Shown here piece by piece: positions 16,205 through 25,410 of a stretch of DNA of 44,516 bases (position 1 is the stretch's first letter; every line of letters starts with the position of its first letter). Source of the DNA: Micropruina sp. (GTDB lineage: Bacteria > Actinomycetota > Actinomycetes > Propionibacteriales > Propionibacteriaceae). Location: positions 1 through 44,516 of the forward strand of contig JADJTO010000019.1 of assembly GCA_016711105.1 (NCBI GenBank), in the 5' to 3' direction. A program made the translations under genes and the position numbers. A model generated the notes under the pieces. The model made no database searches, was not told the DNA's origin, and saw only the letters and a list, made by a program, of their open reading frames with translations.

Positions 16205-16673
16205 GTGCTCACTCCGGACGCAGTCTCGCTCTTTTCACGCTCCGTGCTGTGCTGGCTCTCCACGGTCGGGGACGATGGGTGGCCGTCGGTGTCTCCGAAG
16301 GAGATCTTCGTTGCGTCGTCGCCGACTCAGATCCTCATCGCCGACATCGCCTCGCCCCGGTCGGTGCGAAACATCACCGCGAATCCCCGAGTCTGCGTCG
16401 CGGCGGTGGACGTGTTCGAACAACACGGCTATCAAGCATACGGTCGCGCCCGAATCGTTGCCGCTGACCCAAACGACCGTCCTGATCTGGTAGTTCCATT
16501 GAGGCGGCTTGTCGGCGACGCCTTCCCGATTCGAGCAGTGATCTGTGTGGAGGTGGATCGCGTGACCCGCATCCTTGCCCCGAGTGTGTGGATGTATCCC
16601 GACGTTCCCAGGGGTCAGAGACGCGAGGGTGCATTGAAGAGCTTATGGCGTGCGGGATCGGGATGCGGAGTAG
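16205..16673 (+). CDS. pyridoxamine 5'-phosphate oxidase-like flavin protein (3' frameshift)
   Basis: A split-barrel FMN/F420-binding family protein of about 155 residues that starts at GTG 16205. LCWLSTVGDDGWPSVSPKEIF and NITANPRVCVAAVDVFEQHGYQ are the usual cofactor-binding strands. In the literal frame it runs on into sequence opposite the next gene. Dropping one T at 16643-16644 gives a clean family-like end, ALKSYGVRDRDAE, and stop TAG 16671. The substrate is unknown; the family includes pyridoxamine oxidases and F420-dependent reductases. Confidence 0.7.
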
Positions 16674-16711
16674 CCCCACCTCGCCACGCATGGCGCGTGG
16701 AGGCAGGCGGG

Positions 16712-18727
16712 TCAGCCGAACGGGTTGGGTCGAGGCTTGTTGACGAGGTGCTCCTGCCCACCAACGGGGTTGAGAATCACGGGCGGCTCCAGATCAATCT
16801 TCTCGTCGTGTGGCAAGGGGTGGAAGATCACCGGAGGATCCTCGACCCGTTCATGGATGCCCGGTTGCCGCGGATCGTCCTCGAAGAAGTCGTGACCGGG
16901 CCAACTGGCTCCGGCGATGCCCCGCATCATCGTCAGCAGGTCATCTCTGAGCGAGTCCTGGGCCGCCTTGGTTGACGGACGCGTGTTCACCAGAACCGCC
17001 CAGGTGGTGAGTGTCGCCGGGTCGCTTTCCAGGGCCGTGGTCGTTCCCTTCAAGCCACCGAAGTGATTCCGGGCACCGGCCATACTCACGCCCCAACCGT
17101 GGCCATAGCTGCTGTTGGCCGCCGAGCCGTTCATCATGGAGGTGATCTGACCAGCGTCCAAGAGGGCCAGCTTGTCACCGTCCCCGGACACGTGAATCCC
17201 GAAGCGAACCATGCTGATCGCGCTGCTCACCCACCCCCCGTGCGCGTCCATCCGGGCGACGTCCAGGTTGTACGGGTCGTCGCCGTCGCCGACATACTGG
17301 ACCTCGTCGGTCTGACGGTCCTGCTTGGTGTTGCCCGCGATCGTCAGGCCCTGTGCGCCGATCGGACGGAACACCAGCGCCTGCACAGCATCGGAGTAGG
17401 ACTGTCCCGTCTTGCGCTCGATGATCCGGCCCAGCAGGCAGTAGCCGAAGTTGGAGTAGGCGTAGACCGACCCGGGCGTCCGCAGCGGATAGGTGTCCAA
17501 CACCTGCCCGATCAGCGCTGTCTGGTCCCCCTTGACGGTGAACATCGGGTCATCCATGCCGTCGATGTCTTCGGGATGTCCGGGACCGACATAGTCCCAA
17601 CCGCCGCTGGTGTGGGTCAGGAGATGCTCGACGGTGACGTTCAGCTGGTCCGCGCTGTACGACAGCGTCCCGTACGTGGTGCCGAGGATTCCCGCGGCCC
17701 CGAACACGGTGTCGGTCAGCGCCAGCCGACCCGACTCGATCAGGCGATGGACGGCCACGCTGGTGATCGGCTTGCTCAGGCTGGCGACCCGCATCCGGTG
17801 TCTCGTGCGCAGCGCCTCGCGCTTGTCGATGTCGGCATGTCCCCTGGTGGTGGCGAAAACGAGGCGTCCGTCGTAGGCCATCGCCAGGGACAATCCCGGC
17901 ACGGTCTGGTTGTCGAGGAAGGTGTCGATCGCGTCGGTGATCGTGTTCCAGGTGCCGGCGGGGAGCGCGTCGTTGACCAGAACCGCGGTGTACCGATCGC
18001 CCTGGCCGGTGGTCGCGCAGCCGGCGATCGACAACGGACGAAAGCCCTCCAGGCGCAGGTCCTCGAAGTCGTCGCGGAAGTCGGCCCCCGACCGGCCGTG
18101 ACGGGCCTCGAACGGAAGGGTCCGTGGCCCCCAGATCACGGCCCAGCGCGCCTCGCCGCCGACGGAGTAAGGGCAGGCCATCGTCAACTGTCGCCCCAGC
18201 ACGCCGGCCGTCACCACGCGCTGTTGGAACTCGGGATCGCTGAGAAAGTGCTCTGAGGCCCAACTGTCGTGATGACCGCTTTCCCAGATGGTGCTGAACA
18301 GTGCGTCGTCGCCCCAGGCGCACGCGTTGAGGTGCACCAAGGCCCACCCTTCGGCCCGCAGCTGGTCGAAGTGCGACTGGTAGTGGGCCAGAGAGATGTT
18401 GTGGTGGGCACGCCAGCCTGGCGAGGGGGCGTCGTCCCACAGGGCGGCGAAGAATATCTGCCCGTCGTTGACGTAGGCCCCGGTGCAGCGCAACCTCAGG
18501 CCGCGATCGACCTGCTGCCGGAACCGGTCCTCCAGGTCTGCGGCCGCCACTGTGTAACTGGCCTCCCAGGAGCGGCCGTCGTTGACCGCCCAGACAGCGT
18601 TGACCCGGGCTGAACCGCCGTCCTCGAACACCTGCAGCCACTCAAGACGCCAGCCGTCCTTCCGCGAGCGTTCGAACGCTGCGGAGAACTCGTTCAGCGG
18701 AACGCCGTAATGCGCGAGCCAATTCAT
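16712..18727 (-). CDS. serine hydrolase (class C beta-lactamase fold) with N-terminal tandem repeats
   Basis: A 671-residue protein. Residues 1 to about 280 hold several repeats of the BTRD1 type (GWRLEWLQVFEDGGSARVNAVW, GWALVHLNACAWGDDALFSTIW and others). A beta-lactamase/peptidase domain follows (about 290-610) with the nucleophile motif SLSK, YSN (YAYSNFGYCLLG) and a C-terminal FGGLKGT. This architecture is that of polyglycine hydrolase-like proteins. The start ATG 18727 has a strong AGGAGG. There is no signal peptide, so it acts inside the cell or leaves by an unknown route. The last 50 residues are Pro-rich. Confidence 0.85.
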   Translation of the reverse strand: MNWLAHYGVPLNEFSAAFERSRKDGWRLEWLQVFEDGGSARVNAVWAVNDGRSWEASYTVAAADLEDRFRQQVDRGLRLRCTGAYVNDGQIFFAALWDDAPSPGWRAHHNISLAHYQSHFDQLRAEGWALVHLNACAWGDDALFSTIWESGHHDSWASEHFLSDPEFQQRVVTAGVLGRQLTMACPYSVGGEARWAVIWGPRTLPFEARHGRSGADFRDDFEDLRLEGFRPLSIAGCATTGQGDRYTAVLVNDALPAGTWNTITDAIDTFLDNQTVPGLSLAMAYDGRLVFATTRGHADIDKREALRTRHRMRVASLSKPITSVAVHRLIESGRLALTDTVFGAAGILGTTYGTLSYSADQLNVTVEHLLTHTSGGWDYVGPGHPEDIDGMDDPMFTVKGDQTALIGQVLDTYPLRTPGSVYAYSNFGYCLLGRIIERKTGQSYSDAVQALVFRPIGAQGLTIAGNTKQDRQTDEVQYVGDGDDPYNLDVARMDAHGGWVSSAISMVRFGIHVSGDGDKLALLDAGQITSMMNGSAANSSYGHGWGVSMAGARNHFGGLKGTTTALESDPATLTTWAVLVNTRPSTKAAQDSLRDDLLTMMRGIAGASWPGHDFFEDDPRQPGIHERVEDPPVIFHPLPHDEKIDLEPPVILNPVGGQEHLVNKPRPNPFG

Positions 18728-18971
18728 GGCACCTCCTCGGAGCCGCTCAGGCCAGACCTCACATCGTGCAGACAACACTAAGGACGCTCGCTCGCCGTGA
18801 CCCATGAGTAGTTGTGCGCAGTCACGGATCGCGCAGCGCCGAATCACCTCTGGCCACGTCGTTCCCGAGGTGAAGGTTGCATTCCCTCGAAGTGGGTAAT
18901 CCCCTTGCACGTGGGCTGCGTGGCCACGGCGGAACGCCACCCGGATCGTTCTGTCTGTCTTTGAGGGGATT

Positions 18972-19961
18972 GTGGTCTCTGTGGAAAGCGCACTTACCGC
19001 GCCTGCATCAACGAGGGTCGACCAACCCGATGATCAGGTCGACGCCGTTGGCGCCAAGCGACTGGCCGTGGTGGTGAACCCATCGAAGTTCGACCGGTTG
19101 GACGACGTGAAGGAGGTCGTCGCGAAGGTCTGCCAAGGCGCGAACTGGGACCAGATCACGTGGTACGAGGCGAGCAAAGAGGATCCGGGCGAAGGGCAGG
19201 CCCGCCAGGCACTCGCCGACGGCGCCACGGTGGTGTGTTCGCTGGGCGGGGACGGGACGGTCCGGGGCGTGGCGAGCGCCCTGGTCGACACCGGCATCGC
19301 GCTCGGCCTGCTGCCTGGGGGCACCGGGAACCTGCTGGCGCGCAACCTTGAGCTCCCCGTGGACGACCTGTCCGCAGCCCTGGAGGTCGTGCTCGCCGGC
19401 AACACCCGCAAGGTGGACGTCGGCGTGGTGACGTGGGACGACGAGCCTGAGCAGGTCTTCCTGGTCATGGCCGGCATGGGCATGGACGCCCGGACGATGG
19501 ACGACGCCGACGAGCGGATCAAGAACGCCGTCGGCTGGCCCGCCTACGTCCTCTCCGGGGTCAAGGCACTCTTCGATCCGGGCTTCGCCGTCCGCGCGTC
19601 AACCCACGACCATCAAGCCAAGAGCCAGCGCGCGCGGATGGTGGTCGTGGGCAACTGTGGCCAGCTCACCGGCGGCCTGGAACTGATGCCGGACGCCCGG
19701 TTGGATGACGGCAAGCTGGATGTGGTGGTGGTCGCTCCGAGCGGGATCCTAGGTTGGGTCGCTGTGGTGCGCGACCTGATCACCGCCCGCCGCAGCGACC
19801 ATCGCGACCTGCGGCGCTTCGCCTCTGCATGGGTGGACGTCGCCGCCGCCCGTCCGATCCTGGCGCAGCTCGACGGCGACGCGGTCGGTCCCCGCCAGCG
19901 GATGTCAGCGCAGTCGCGTCCAGGGGTGTTGCTGGTGACAGTGCCAGCCGACGAAGGGTGA
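18972..19961 (+). CDS. diacylglycerol kinase-family lipid kinase
   Basis: A 329-residue lipid kinase of the DagK/YegS type. It has the nucleotide-binding motif SLGGDGTVRGVASAL and the glycine-rich LLPGGTGNLLARNL, followed by the beta-sandwich C-terminal domain (GNCGQLTGGLELMPDARLDDGKLDV). It phosphorylates a lipid alcohol at the inner membrane face. It starts at GTG 18972 behind GAGGGG. The PAP2 phosphatase follows after 6 bases, so the pair probably controls a lipid phosphorylation cycle or undecaprenyl phosphate recycling. Confidence 0.92.
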   Translation: MVSVESALTAPASTRVDQPDDQVDAVGAKRLAVVVNPSKFDRLDDVKEVVAKVCQGANWDQITWYEASKEDPGEGQARQALADGATVVCSLGGDGTVRGVASALVDTGIALGLLPGGTGNLLARNLELPVDDLSAALEVVLAGNTRKVDVGVVTWDDEPEQVFLVMAGMGMDARTMDDADERIKNAVGWPAYVLSGVKALFDPGFAVRASTHDHQAKSQRARMVVVGNCGQLTGGLELMPDARLDDGKLDVVVVAPSGILGWVAVVRDLITARRSDHRDLRRFASAWVDVAAARPILAQLDGDAVGPRQRMSAQSRPGVLLVTVPADEG

Positions 19962-19967
19962 TGAACG

Positions 19968-20705
19968 GTGAGCGTGCTGTCTCGTTACCGTGACGATGAG
20001 TCCGCGCCGACGCTCCGCGGCGCCGGACGGGACCTGATCTTCCGCGCCCTGCTACCGACGCTGGCACTGTTCCTGGTCGGCCTGGGGGTGGGCTGGGTGG
20101 TCACCGGCCCGTTCAGCGCGTGGACGGGCGAGGATCAACTCAGCGTGTTGGCCCAGGCCCAACGGACGCCCGCCCTGGACGAGTTTGCCCGGACAGCCTC
20201 CGAGATCGGGTCGGTCAACGGGAACATCCTGCTGTGCATCATCGGCGTGGGCCTGGTTTGGGCGTTCACCCGCCGATGGTGGCTGGCTGCCCTGCCGGCA
20301 GTGGCGCTGATCCTGCACGTGCTGCTGCACCTCTTCACCTCGATCCTCGTCGGACGGGAGCGTCCGGACGTGGAGAAGTTGGACATCGGGCAGCCCACCC
20401 ACAGCTTTCCGAGTGGCCACATGGGCGCCACGACCGCACAGTTGGTCGTGTTGGCGTTGCTCTTCTGCCTACTCGTCGGGAGCCGCGCCTGGCGGATTGT
20501 GGTCATCACTGTGGTGACCGCCTACCTCCTGGTGCTCGGCTGGTCACGGGTCTACCTCGGGATGCACCATGTGACCGACGTCCTGTGGGGCGCAGTCAAC
20601 GGTGTGGTCTGCGGACTGATCGCCTGGCTGTTCCTCCGTCGAGAGACCGCCGAGCCCGGCCAACCGAGCGCCGCAGTCAGGTCCGTGCGCGGCGCGCGCG
20701 GCTGA
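19968..20705 (+). CDS. PAP2-family membrane phosphatase
   Basis: A 245-residue membrane phosphatase with about six spans. The three PAP2 motifs are present: RERPDVEKLD, FPSGHMGATT and SRVYLGMHHVTD. It probably removes phosphate from a lipid (phosphatidate or undecaprenyl pyrophosphate) on the outer face. It starts at GTG 19968 in an operon with the lipid kinase. Its last 29 bases overlap the 3' end of the convergent DUF1206 gene. Confidence 0.92.
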   Translation: MSVLSRYRDDESAPTLRGAGRDLIFRALLPTLALFLVGLGVGWVVTGPFSAWTGEDQLSVLAQAQRTPALDEFARTASEIGSVNGNILLCIIGVGLVWAFTRRWWLAALPAVALILHVLLHLFTSILVGRERPDVEKLDIGQPTHSFPSGHMGATTAQLVVLALLFCLLVGSRAWRIVVITVVTAYLLVLGWSRVYLGMHHVTDVLWGAVNGVVCGLIAWLFLRRETAEPGQPSAAVRSVRGARG

Positions 20706-21492
20706 ACGAGTACAGGCCGAAGCAGGCGAACCCCGCCGCAATCAGACTGAGCAGCAGCTTTCCTGAGGGCAGCTGAACGATGTCGTGCAACGCCCCGTCC
20801 AGCCCCTTCGACTCGGACGCACGCAGGGTCAGACCGGCCGTGACCAGGCCGATGCCGATGGTGATCAGGGCAATTCCCTTGGCGATATAGCCGACCTTGC
20901 CGGCCATGATGATGACCCGGCTCGGAGTGCTCTCCAAGTCGCCACGGAAGCCTTCCCTCCACCCCTTGTAGATGTAGTAGCCACCGACTCCGAGCACCCC
21001 TACCCCGACGACAACGACGAGGGCCGGCCCGAACGGCAGCTCCATCAGGGTTGACGTCGCGTCCGTGGCCTGCCCTTCCCCGGACTTGCGGGAACCGAGC
21101 AGGAAGGACACAGCCGAGCCGGCGAGCGCAAGGTAAAGGAGAGCCTTCGCCGCAGCTTTGACCCGATCGCCGGTGTCCTGAACGCGCACGCCCTCGGCCA
21201 CCTGCCACAGGGCCAGGAGCGCGAAGGCGACCACGATCACGAGCAGGACCGCCAAGCCGACCGGGGACGCGGCCACGACCGTCATCGCCCCCGTCGGATC
21301 CGCGTTTGCGCCCGTCCGCCCAAAGGCAACTTGAAGGGCTAGCCAGGCGATCAACAGGTGCAGGACGCCGTTGACGGCATACCCGGCGCGGGCGCCGGCC
21401 TCCACCAGCGGATGGTCGGCGACGTCGCGCGCGAACGCCTTCAGATTGCCGGGCACCGAGCCCTCGCCGTCTCCCTTGCGTGCTGCAGCCAT
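20677..21492 (-). CDS. DUF1206 membrane protein
   Basis: A 271-residue membrane protein with six spans arranged as three repeats of a two-helix unit: ARAGYAVNGVLHLLIAWLAL, AAAKALLYLALAGSAV and GKVGYIAKGIALITIGIGL. The G-Y/K-x-GxAR-like motifs in each repeat define DUF1206. Its function is unknown. It starts at ATG 21492 behind GAGGAGG. The 3' end overlaps the convergent PAP2 gene by 29 bases, which is unusual and may give antisense interference. Confidence 0.88.
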   Translation of the reverse strand: MAAARKGDGEGSVPGNLKAFARDVADHPLVEAGARAGYAVNGVLHLLIAWLALQVAFGRTGANADPTGAMTVVAASPVGLAVLLVIVVAFALLALWQVAEGVRVQDTGDRVKAAAKALLYLALAGSAVSFLLGSRKSGEGQATDATSTLMELPFGPALVVVVGVGVLGVGGYYIYKGWREGFRGDLESTPSRVIIMAGKVGYIAKGIALITIGIGLVTAGLTLRASESKGLDGALHDIVQLPSGKLLLSLIAAGFACFGLYSFSRARRART

Positions 21493-21676
21493 GGCTGACC
21501 TCCTCGTCTCCAGTGGAGCTGTACCCGAATTTCCTCCCCGCACGCGCCCGGGGAGGGTTGATCGCCTGCGACTTTGGGCGTCAGGCGGCGATTCGGCACA
21601 CCAACGACCTGCGCCGGGGTTTACCGACGATCGCTCGCGGGTAAACCACACCGGAGGCATCGTCGATGGGAGGCAT

Positions 21677-22660
21677 ATGGAAACGCTGGTGAGTGTGGTG
21701 GTACCCGTTTTGAACGTGGCGCACCTTCTGCCCCGATGCCTTGACTCGCTGCTAGCGCAGACCCATCGGCCACTGGAGATCATCGTGGTCGACGACGGCT
21801 CCACGGACGACTCCGCCGACGTGATGCGGCGCTACCAGCAGGCTCACAGCGAGGTGCACCTGGTCAGCCAGCGGCACCACGGCGTCGGGCCGGCCCGCAA
21901 CGCCGGGCTCAGCATCGCCGAAGGCGAGTTCGTCTCCATGGTGGACGCCGATGATTGGGTCGAACCGACCTTCATCGCCGACCTGCTCGCGCTGGCGCAG
22001 TCCACGGGTGCCGACGTCGCCGTGGGCGGGTTCTCCTTCGACTTCCTGGGGTTGAGCCTGCCCTTCCCCTTCCTGCCGAGAGTAGATTCTCTGACCGGGC
22101 CAGAGGCCGCTGAACTGTCGATCAACCTGAAGCGATTTCCCTCCTTCGCGTGGAACAAGCTCTATCGCCGTAGTTTGTTCCACCCAGACGATCCGCCGTT
22201 CCCGAGCATCTATTACGAGGACTTGGCGACGACGCCGAGGATTCTGCTGCGGGCCTCCAAGGTGGCGATCACTCGGAAGTTGTATTACCACTACTGCCTG
22301 CGCGGCGATGGCATCACCGGGAACCTCGGCACCAAGAACGTTTTTTCCTTCGCGGCCGCCGTCGACGTCCTGCGGACAGATCTGCACCAGAGCGGGCTGT
22401 GGGAGGCGTGGCACTCCAGCTACCGCAGGTTGCTACGTCAGGCGTTCTTCATGATGACGTCCTTGGTGCTGCTGCAGCGAAACAGTATCCCGCTGCGGTC
22501 GAGGGGCCCCCTCCTGCTCCGCTACGCCAAACTGCTGAGAATGCTGGCCGAGCCGCCGAACGACGGCCAGAGACTTCGCTCGGTCAAGCACAAGAAGTCG
22601 AGAACGAGAAGTTCGCGGCAACGTCGTCCGGTGACTGGAGCCGCGACAATAGCCGAGTAG
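21677..22660 (+). CDS. glycosyltransferase family 2
   Basis: A 327-residue GT-A-fold transferase. The N-terminal nucleotide-sugar domain reads VSVVVPVLNVAHLLPRCLDS, VVDDGSTDDS and VSMVDADDW (the DxD metal site), with the catalytic-side YYEDLATTPR near residue 180. The C-terminal tail is basic. It starts at ATG 21677 behind GGGAGG. It probably adds a sugar to a cell-wall polymer or teichoic-type glycan at the membrane. No partner glycan genes are nearby, so the acceptor is unknown. Confidence 0.9.
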   Translation: METLVSVVVPVLNVAHLLPRCLDSLLAQTHRPLEIIVVDDGSTDDSADVMRRYQQAHSEVHLVSQRHHGVGPARNAGLSIAEGEFVSMVDADDWVEPTFIADLLALAQSTGADVAVGGFSFDFLGLSLPFPFLPRVDSLTGPEAAELSINLKRFPSFAWNKLYRRSLFHPDDPPFPSIYYEDLATTPRILLRASKVAITRKLYYHYCLRGDGITGNLGTKNVFSFAAAVDVLRTDLHQSGLWEAWHSSYRRLLRQAFFMMTSLVLLQRNSIPLRSRGPLLLRYAKLLRMLAEPPNDGQRLRSVKHKKSRTRSSRQRRPVTGAATIAE

Positions 22661-22745
22661 GGAGGCCAATCCTGGCCCTCAGGGTTGCATCTGGTTAAGT
22701 CTGCGCGGGCAGACGCCGACCGCTAGCCTGTTGATCGCTAGCCCG

Positions 22746-22777
22746 AATTCTGATCAATGTGATCATTGAATTAAGGA
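22746..22777. promoter_or_regulatory. AT-rich dyad before the Ser/Thr kinase gene
   Basis: TCAATG-TGAT-CATTGA (22754-22769) is a 6-bp dyad within an AT-rich patch that also carries two TGATCA copies. It lies directly upstream of the AAGGAG ribosome site of the kinase and looks like an operator. Confidence 0.35.
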
Positions 22778-22783
22778 GTGTCG

Positions 22784-23694
22784 GTGCAAAGGCTCGTCCC
22801 AGGTTTCGTCATTGCTTCGCGCTTCCGCCTGCAGGAGCGGGTGGCTTCGGGCGGCATGGGCGAGGTCTGGGCAGCCACGGACGAGGTGCTGGAGCGGCGG
22901 GTTGCGATCAAGGTGACCCACCCGCGGGCGCTGCGGCAGCAGGCAGTGGCCGAACGGTTCAAGGCCGAAGCGAAATACGCCGCCCAGCTCACCCATCCCA
23001 ACATCGTGGAAGTCTTCGACTTCGGCGTGGACGAGGGCCTGACCTTCCTGGTGATGGAGTTCATCGAAGGGCGACCCTGGCGGCATTGCTCGCTGATAAA
23101 GGCCAGTTGGAGCCCGACGAGGTCCGTACCGTCCTGCTTCAGCTGACCGGAGCCCTCAGCCGAGCCCACGAGCACGGCATCATTCATCGGGACCTGAAAC
23201 CCGCCAACGTGATCATCTCGCGCGACGGCTACGCGAAGCTGATGGATTTCGGCATCGCCAAGGACGTCGAGGTCCAGGGCAACACGCTGCCGGGCGAGGT
23301 CCTCGGCACCACCTACTACATCAGTCCCGAGCAAGCACTGGGCCAGGTCGTGACACCACAAAGCGACCTGTACGCGTTGGGCGTCCTCGGTCACGAACTC
23401 CTCACCGGAGCCAAGCCGTTCGACCGCGGCACCCCGATAGCCACCGCACTGGCCCACGTAGCCGACCCTCCACCGCCCCTACCCGCGGACGTCCCGACCG
23501 ACCTTGCGGACGTGATCATGGCCTGCCTGGCCAAAGACCCCGACGACCGCCCCCACTCGGCAGCCGAGGTGGCCAAGATCCTGGCCGAGTTGGACGTTGC
23601 AGCGACCGTTTCGCTGGTCGTGGCCGATCACCCCGAGGAAGACCCGGTCAGCGATGACGTCGCGCTCGAACCGGCCGTGCAAGCAGTTGGCTGA
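22784..23694 (+). CDS. soluble Ser/Thr protein kinase (apparent frameshift)
   Basis: A Hanks-type kinase of about 303 residues. It shows the glycine loop VASGGMGEVW, the lysine in VAIKV, catalytic HRDLKPAN, DFG, and SDLYALGVLGHELLTG. The first third and the rest are in different frames; one missing base near 23070-23078 joins FIEGR to TLAALLADKGQLE. GTG 22784 fits the AAGGAG spacing better than GTG 22778. It ends about 30 residues after the kinase fold, with no membrane span and no PASTA repeats, so it is cytoplasmic and its signal input is unknown. Confidence 0.87.
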
Positions 23695-23727
23695 CCTAGC
23701 CGCTGGCTGACGGCGGCCTGGACCTGA

Positions 23728-23949
23728 TCACCGCAGATCATCGGGAACGATGGGTGGATCGGGCTCCTCTCCGTTGGCGACCGCCTCCACCCAGTCGACA
23801 GCCTCATCCGAGAGGTAGGAGCCACTGATCTCTCCACCTGCCCGGACGATCTGCGCGACGATGTCTCCGGGCACAGCGTCCCCGTTGTTCGCCACCAGAA
23901 ACTGCCGGGACTTCTTCGGGATCTTCGGCCACCACACTTCGATGCTCAT
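23728..23949 (-). CDS. hypothetical 73-residue protein
   Basis: A small soluble acidic protein that starts at ATG 23949. It reads like a folded domain rather than a random frame: SIEVWWPKIPKKSRQFLV, GDIVAQIVRAGGEISGSYLS, WVEAVANG. No family is recognised. It stands alone between the kinase and the AbiEi-like gene. The ribosome site is weak. Confidence 0.5.
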   Translation of the reverse strand: MSIEVWWPKIPKKSRQFLVANNGDAVPGDIVAQIVRAGGEISGSYLSDEAVDWVEAVANGEEPDPPIVPDDLR

Positions 23950-24174
23950 GCCGCATTGTCACTCTCAAAGTCACTCCCTGCCTACCCGGCTGCCCGCCGG
24001 GACCAGGGTTAGGGGCGTTCGGCTGCTGCTGCGGCTCGTGCGTCGCGGGTCGGGTGGGACACCTCCTGGTTGGGTTCGACGGCGTCGAGGAGAGCCAGCC
24101 GCGGGGTGTCCGCACTCCGGCTCTCGGACCGCCAGACCTAAGCCTCCCTGGCCCTAGAGGGTGCGCCCCGTGCT

Positions 24175-24217
24175 GACTATGCTAGATGTAAGCAAAATGC
24201 TTACGTTGTGCATAGTC
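24175..24217. promoter_or_regulatory. 43-bp nested dyad operator of the AbiEi-like gene
   Basis: GACTATGC (24175-24182) mirrors GCATAGTC (24210-24217), and inside them GTAAGCA (24188-24194) mirrors TGCTTAC (24198-24204). All arms match perfectly and the spacers are symmetric (5 bases each, AAA centre). It overlaps a -10-like TATGCT and ends 12 bases before ATG 24230. AbiEi antitoxins are known to repress their own promoters through inverted repeats. Confidence 0.65.
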
Positions 24218-24229
24218 GAAGGGAACATC

Positions 24230-24843
24230 ATGGTGGCAGCAGCATTGATCTCCCTAGCCGGTAGACCCATGTCGACAGTGCGTGCGGTTGATCTGGCCGA
24301 CGAGTTCACCGGTCCGCGCCAGGAGCTGAAGCGGCTGGCAGACAATGGCGCCGTCGTTCGCTTGGCTCGCGGCGTGTATGCGCTCGCCCCGCTCGGCGCC
24401 AGGCCAGGTTGGCTGCCCGAACTCGAAGTCGCCGCCATGGCGTGGGCTACAGCGGTCTACGGTGACCGCGTCCCCATCCTGATGGGCCTCAGCGCAGCCC
24501 GCTTCCATCATGCAATTCCGCGGGCGATCGGCGTCGCAGTGGTTGCGCTGCCTGTCCAACACCGTCCGATGGAGATCGCTGGCGGTCGGGTGGTGTTCGT
24601 CGCTCGCGACGTGGCCGCCGTCCACGCCCGAGCAGAAACGACCGAGCTGGGCCAGATGCTGGTTACCAGCCCGGAACAGACGTTGGTTGATCTGGTGAGC
24701 AGGCCGACACTGGGCGGGATGGGTCAGAGGCGACGGCGGCCGCCCGCCATCTGACGACTCGGGTCGATCTGGGGTTGGCGACAGCGCTGGCAGCGCAGCA
24801 GCGGCGGGCTGCTCCCCTGGCTAGGTTCCTTTACCGGCCATGA
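24230..24843 (+). CDS. AbiEi-like antitoxin/regulator (3' frameshift)
   Basis: About 204 residues. The N-terminal winged helix (TVRAVDLADEFTGPRQELKRLADNGAVVRLARGVYAL) and following domain (VPILMGLSAARFHHAIPRA, SPEQTLVDLVSRP) match the type IV antitoxin AbiEi. The literal frame ends early; adding one base near 24719-24724 gives a C-terminus SEATAAARHLTTRVDL...ARFLYRP that ends at TGA 24841. That stop overlaps the ATG of the next gene (ATGA). It starts at ATG 24230 behind GAAGGGA. The 43-bp dyad in its promoter fits autorepression. The usual AbiEii nucleotidyltransferase is not next to it. Confidence 0.75.
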
Positions 24844-25159
24844 GTCGACAGCCAGAGCTTCGGTACCGACCCGCTGCAACCGACATTGACCTCGTGCTGG
24901 CCAAGTTCGGGGTGCGGGAGGCCCATTGTTCGCACTCGCCGCCGCTGGCCACGTCGCCCCTGCAGCCGGCGAGGTGTTCCGGAAACACGGTCCAACCAAC
25001 ACGCTGCCAAGACCAGCCCACTTCCCCGCTCGGGCCCCAACCGAGCGGGAGTGGTTGGACGCGCTCGCTCATCAATGCATCCCGAGGACCGGCCCAGCGG
25101 ACGCTTACCGGGCGGTCGTCGCCGCGTGGGCAGCCGTGGACCACCGATCACCGCTGTAA
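24840..25159 (+). CDS. unknown protein coupled to the AbiEi-like gene (apparent frameshift)
   Basis: ATG 24840 overlaps the abiEi-like stop, so the two are translationally coupled. The start reads SRQPELRYRPAATDIDLVLAKF. One missing base near 24925 joins it to LFALAAAGHVAPAAGEVF and a tail WLDALAHQ...AYRAVVAAWAAVDHRSPL, ending at TAA 25157 and giving about 106 residues. It is alpha-helix-like, soluble and of no family I recognise; it is much shorter than AbiEii and shows no nucleotidyltransferase motif. It could be a new toxin partner, or a fragment. Confidence 0.45.
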
Positions 25160-25410
25160 TCAGCCAGCGATGGCCCGGAGTGCGGTCAGGTGGGACGCCC
25201 ACTGACGCCGTCCGTCAGCAGTGAGGGAGGGCCAGGTTCGCGGCCGCTTACCGACATAGCCCTTCTTGATCACCATTCAGCCAGCGTCCAGCGCCCGGCG
25301 GATCGGCGGGCGCCGCAGACGCTCCGTCGCAGGACGGCTCCGCCGCCAGGGGTGGCCGGGCGGCGGAGCCGGGAATCGGTGACGCAGTCGTGGTCTGACT
25401 CGGCGTGGCA
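25160..25410. terminator. non-coding gap holding a 12-bp stem-loop terminator
   Basis: GGCTCCGCCGCC (25336-25347) pairs perfectly with GGCGGCGGAGCC (25359-25370) across an 11-base loop. It lies about 40 bases past the stop of the minus-strand DUF4386 gene and before the end of the AbiEi pair, so it can terminate either side. Nothing else is recognised in this gap. Confidence 0.6.

Noticed and set aside
17063..18256. 397-residue plus-strand frame
   Set aside because: It is antisense to the serine hydrolase, whose SLSK and YSN motifs are clear.
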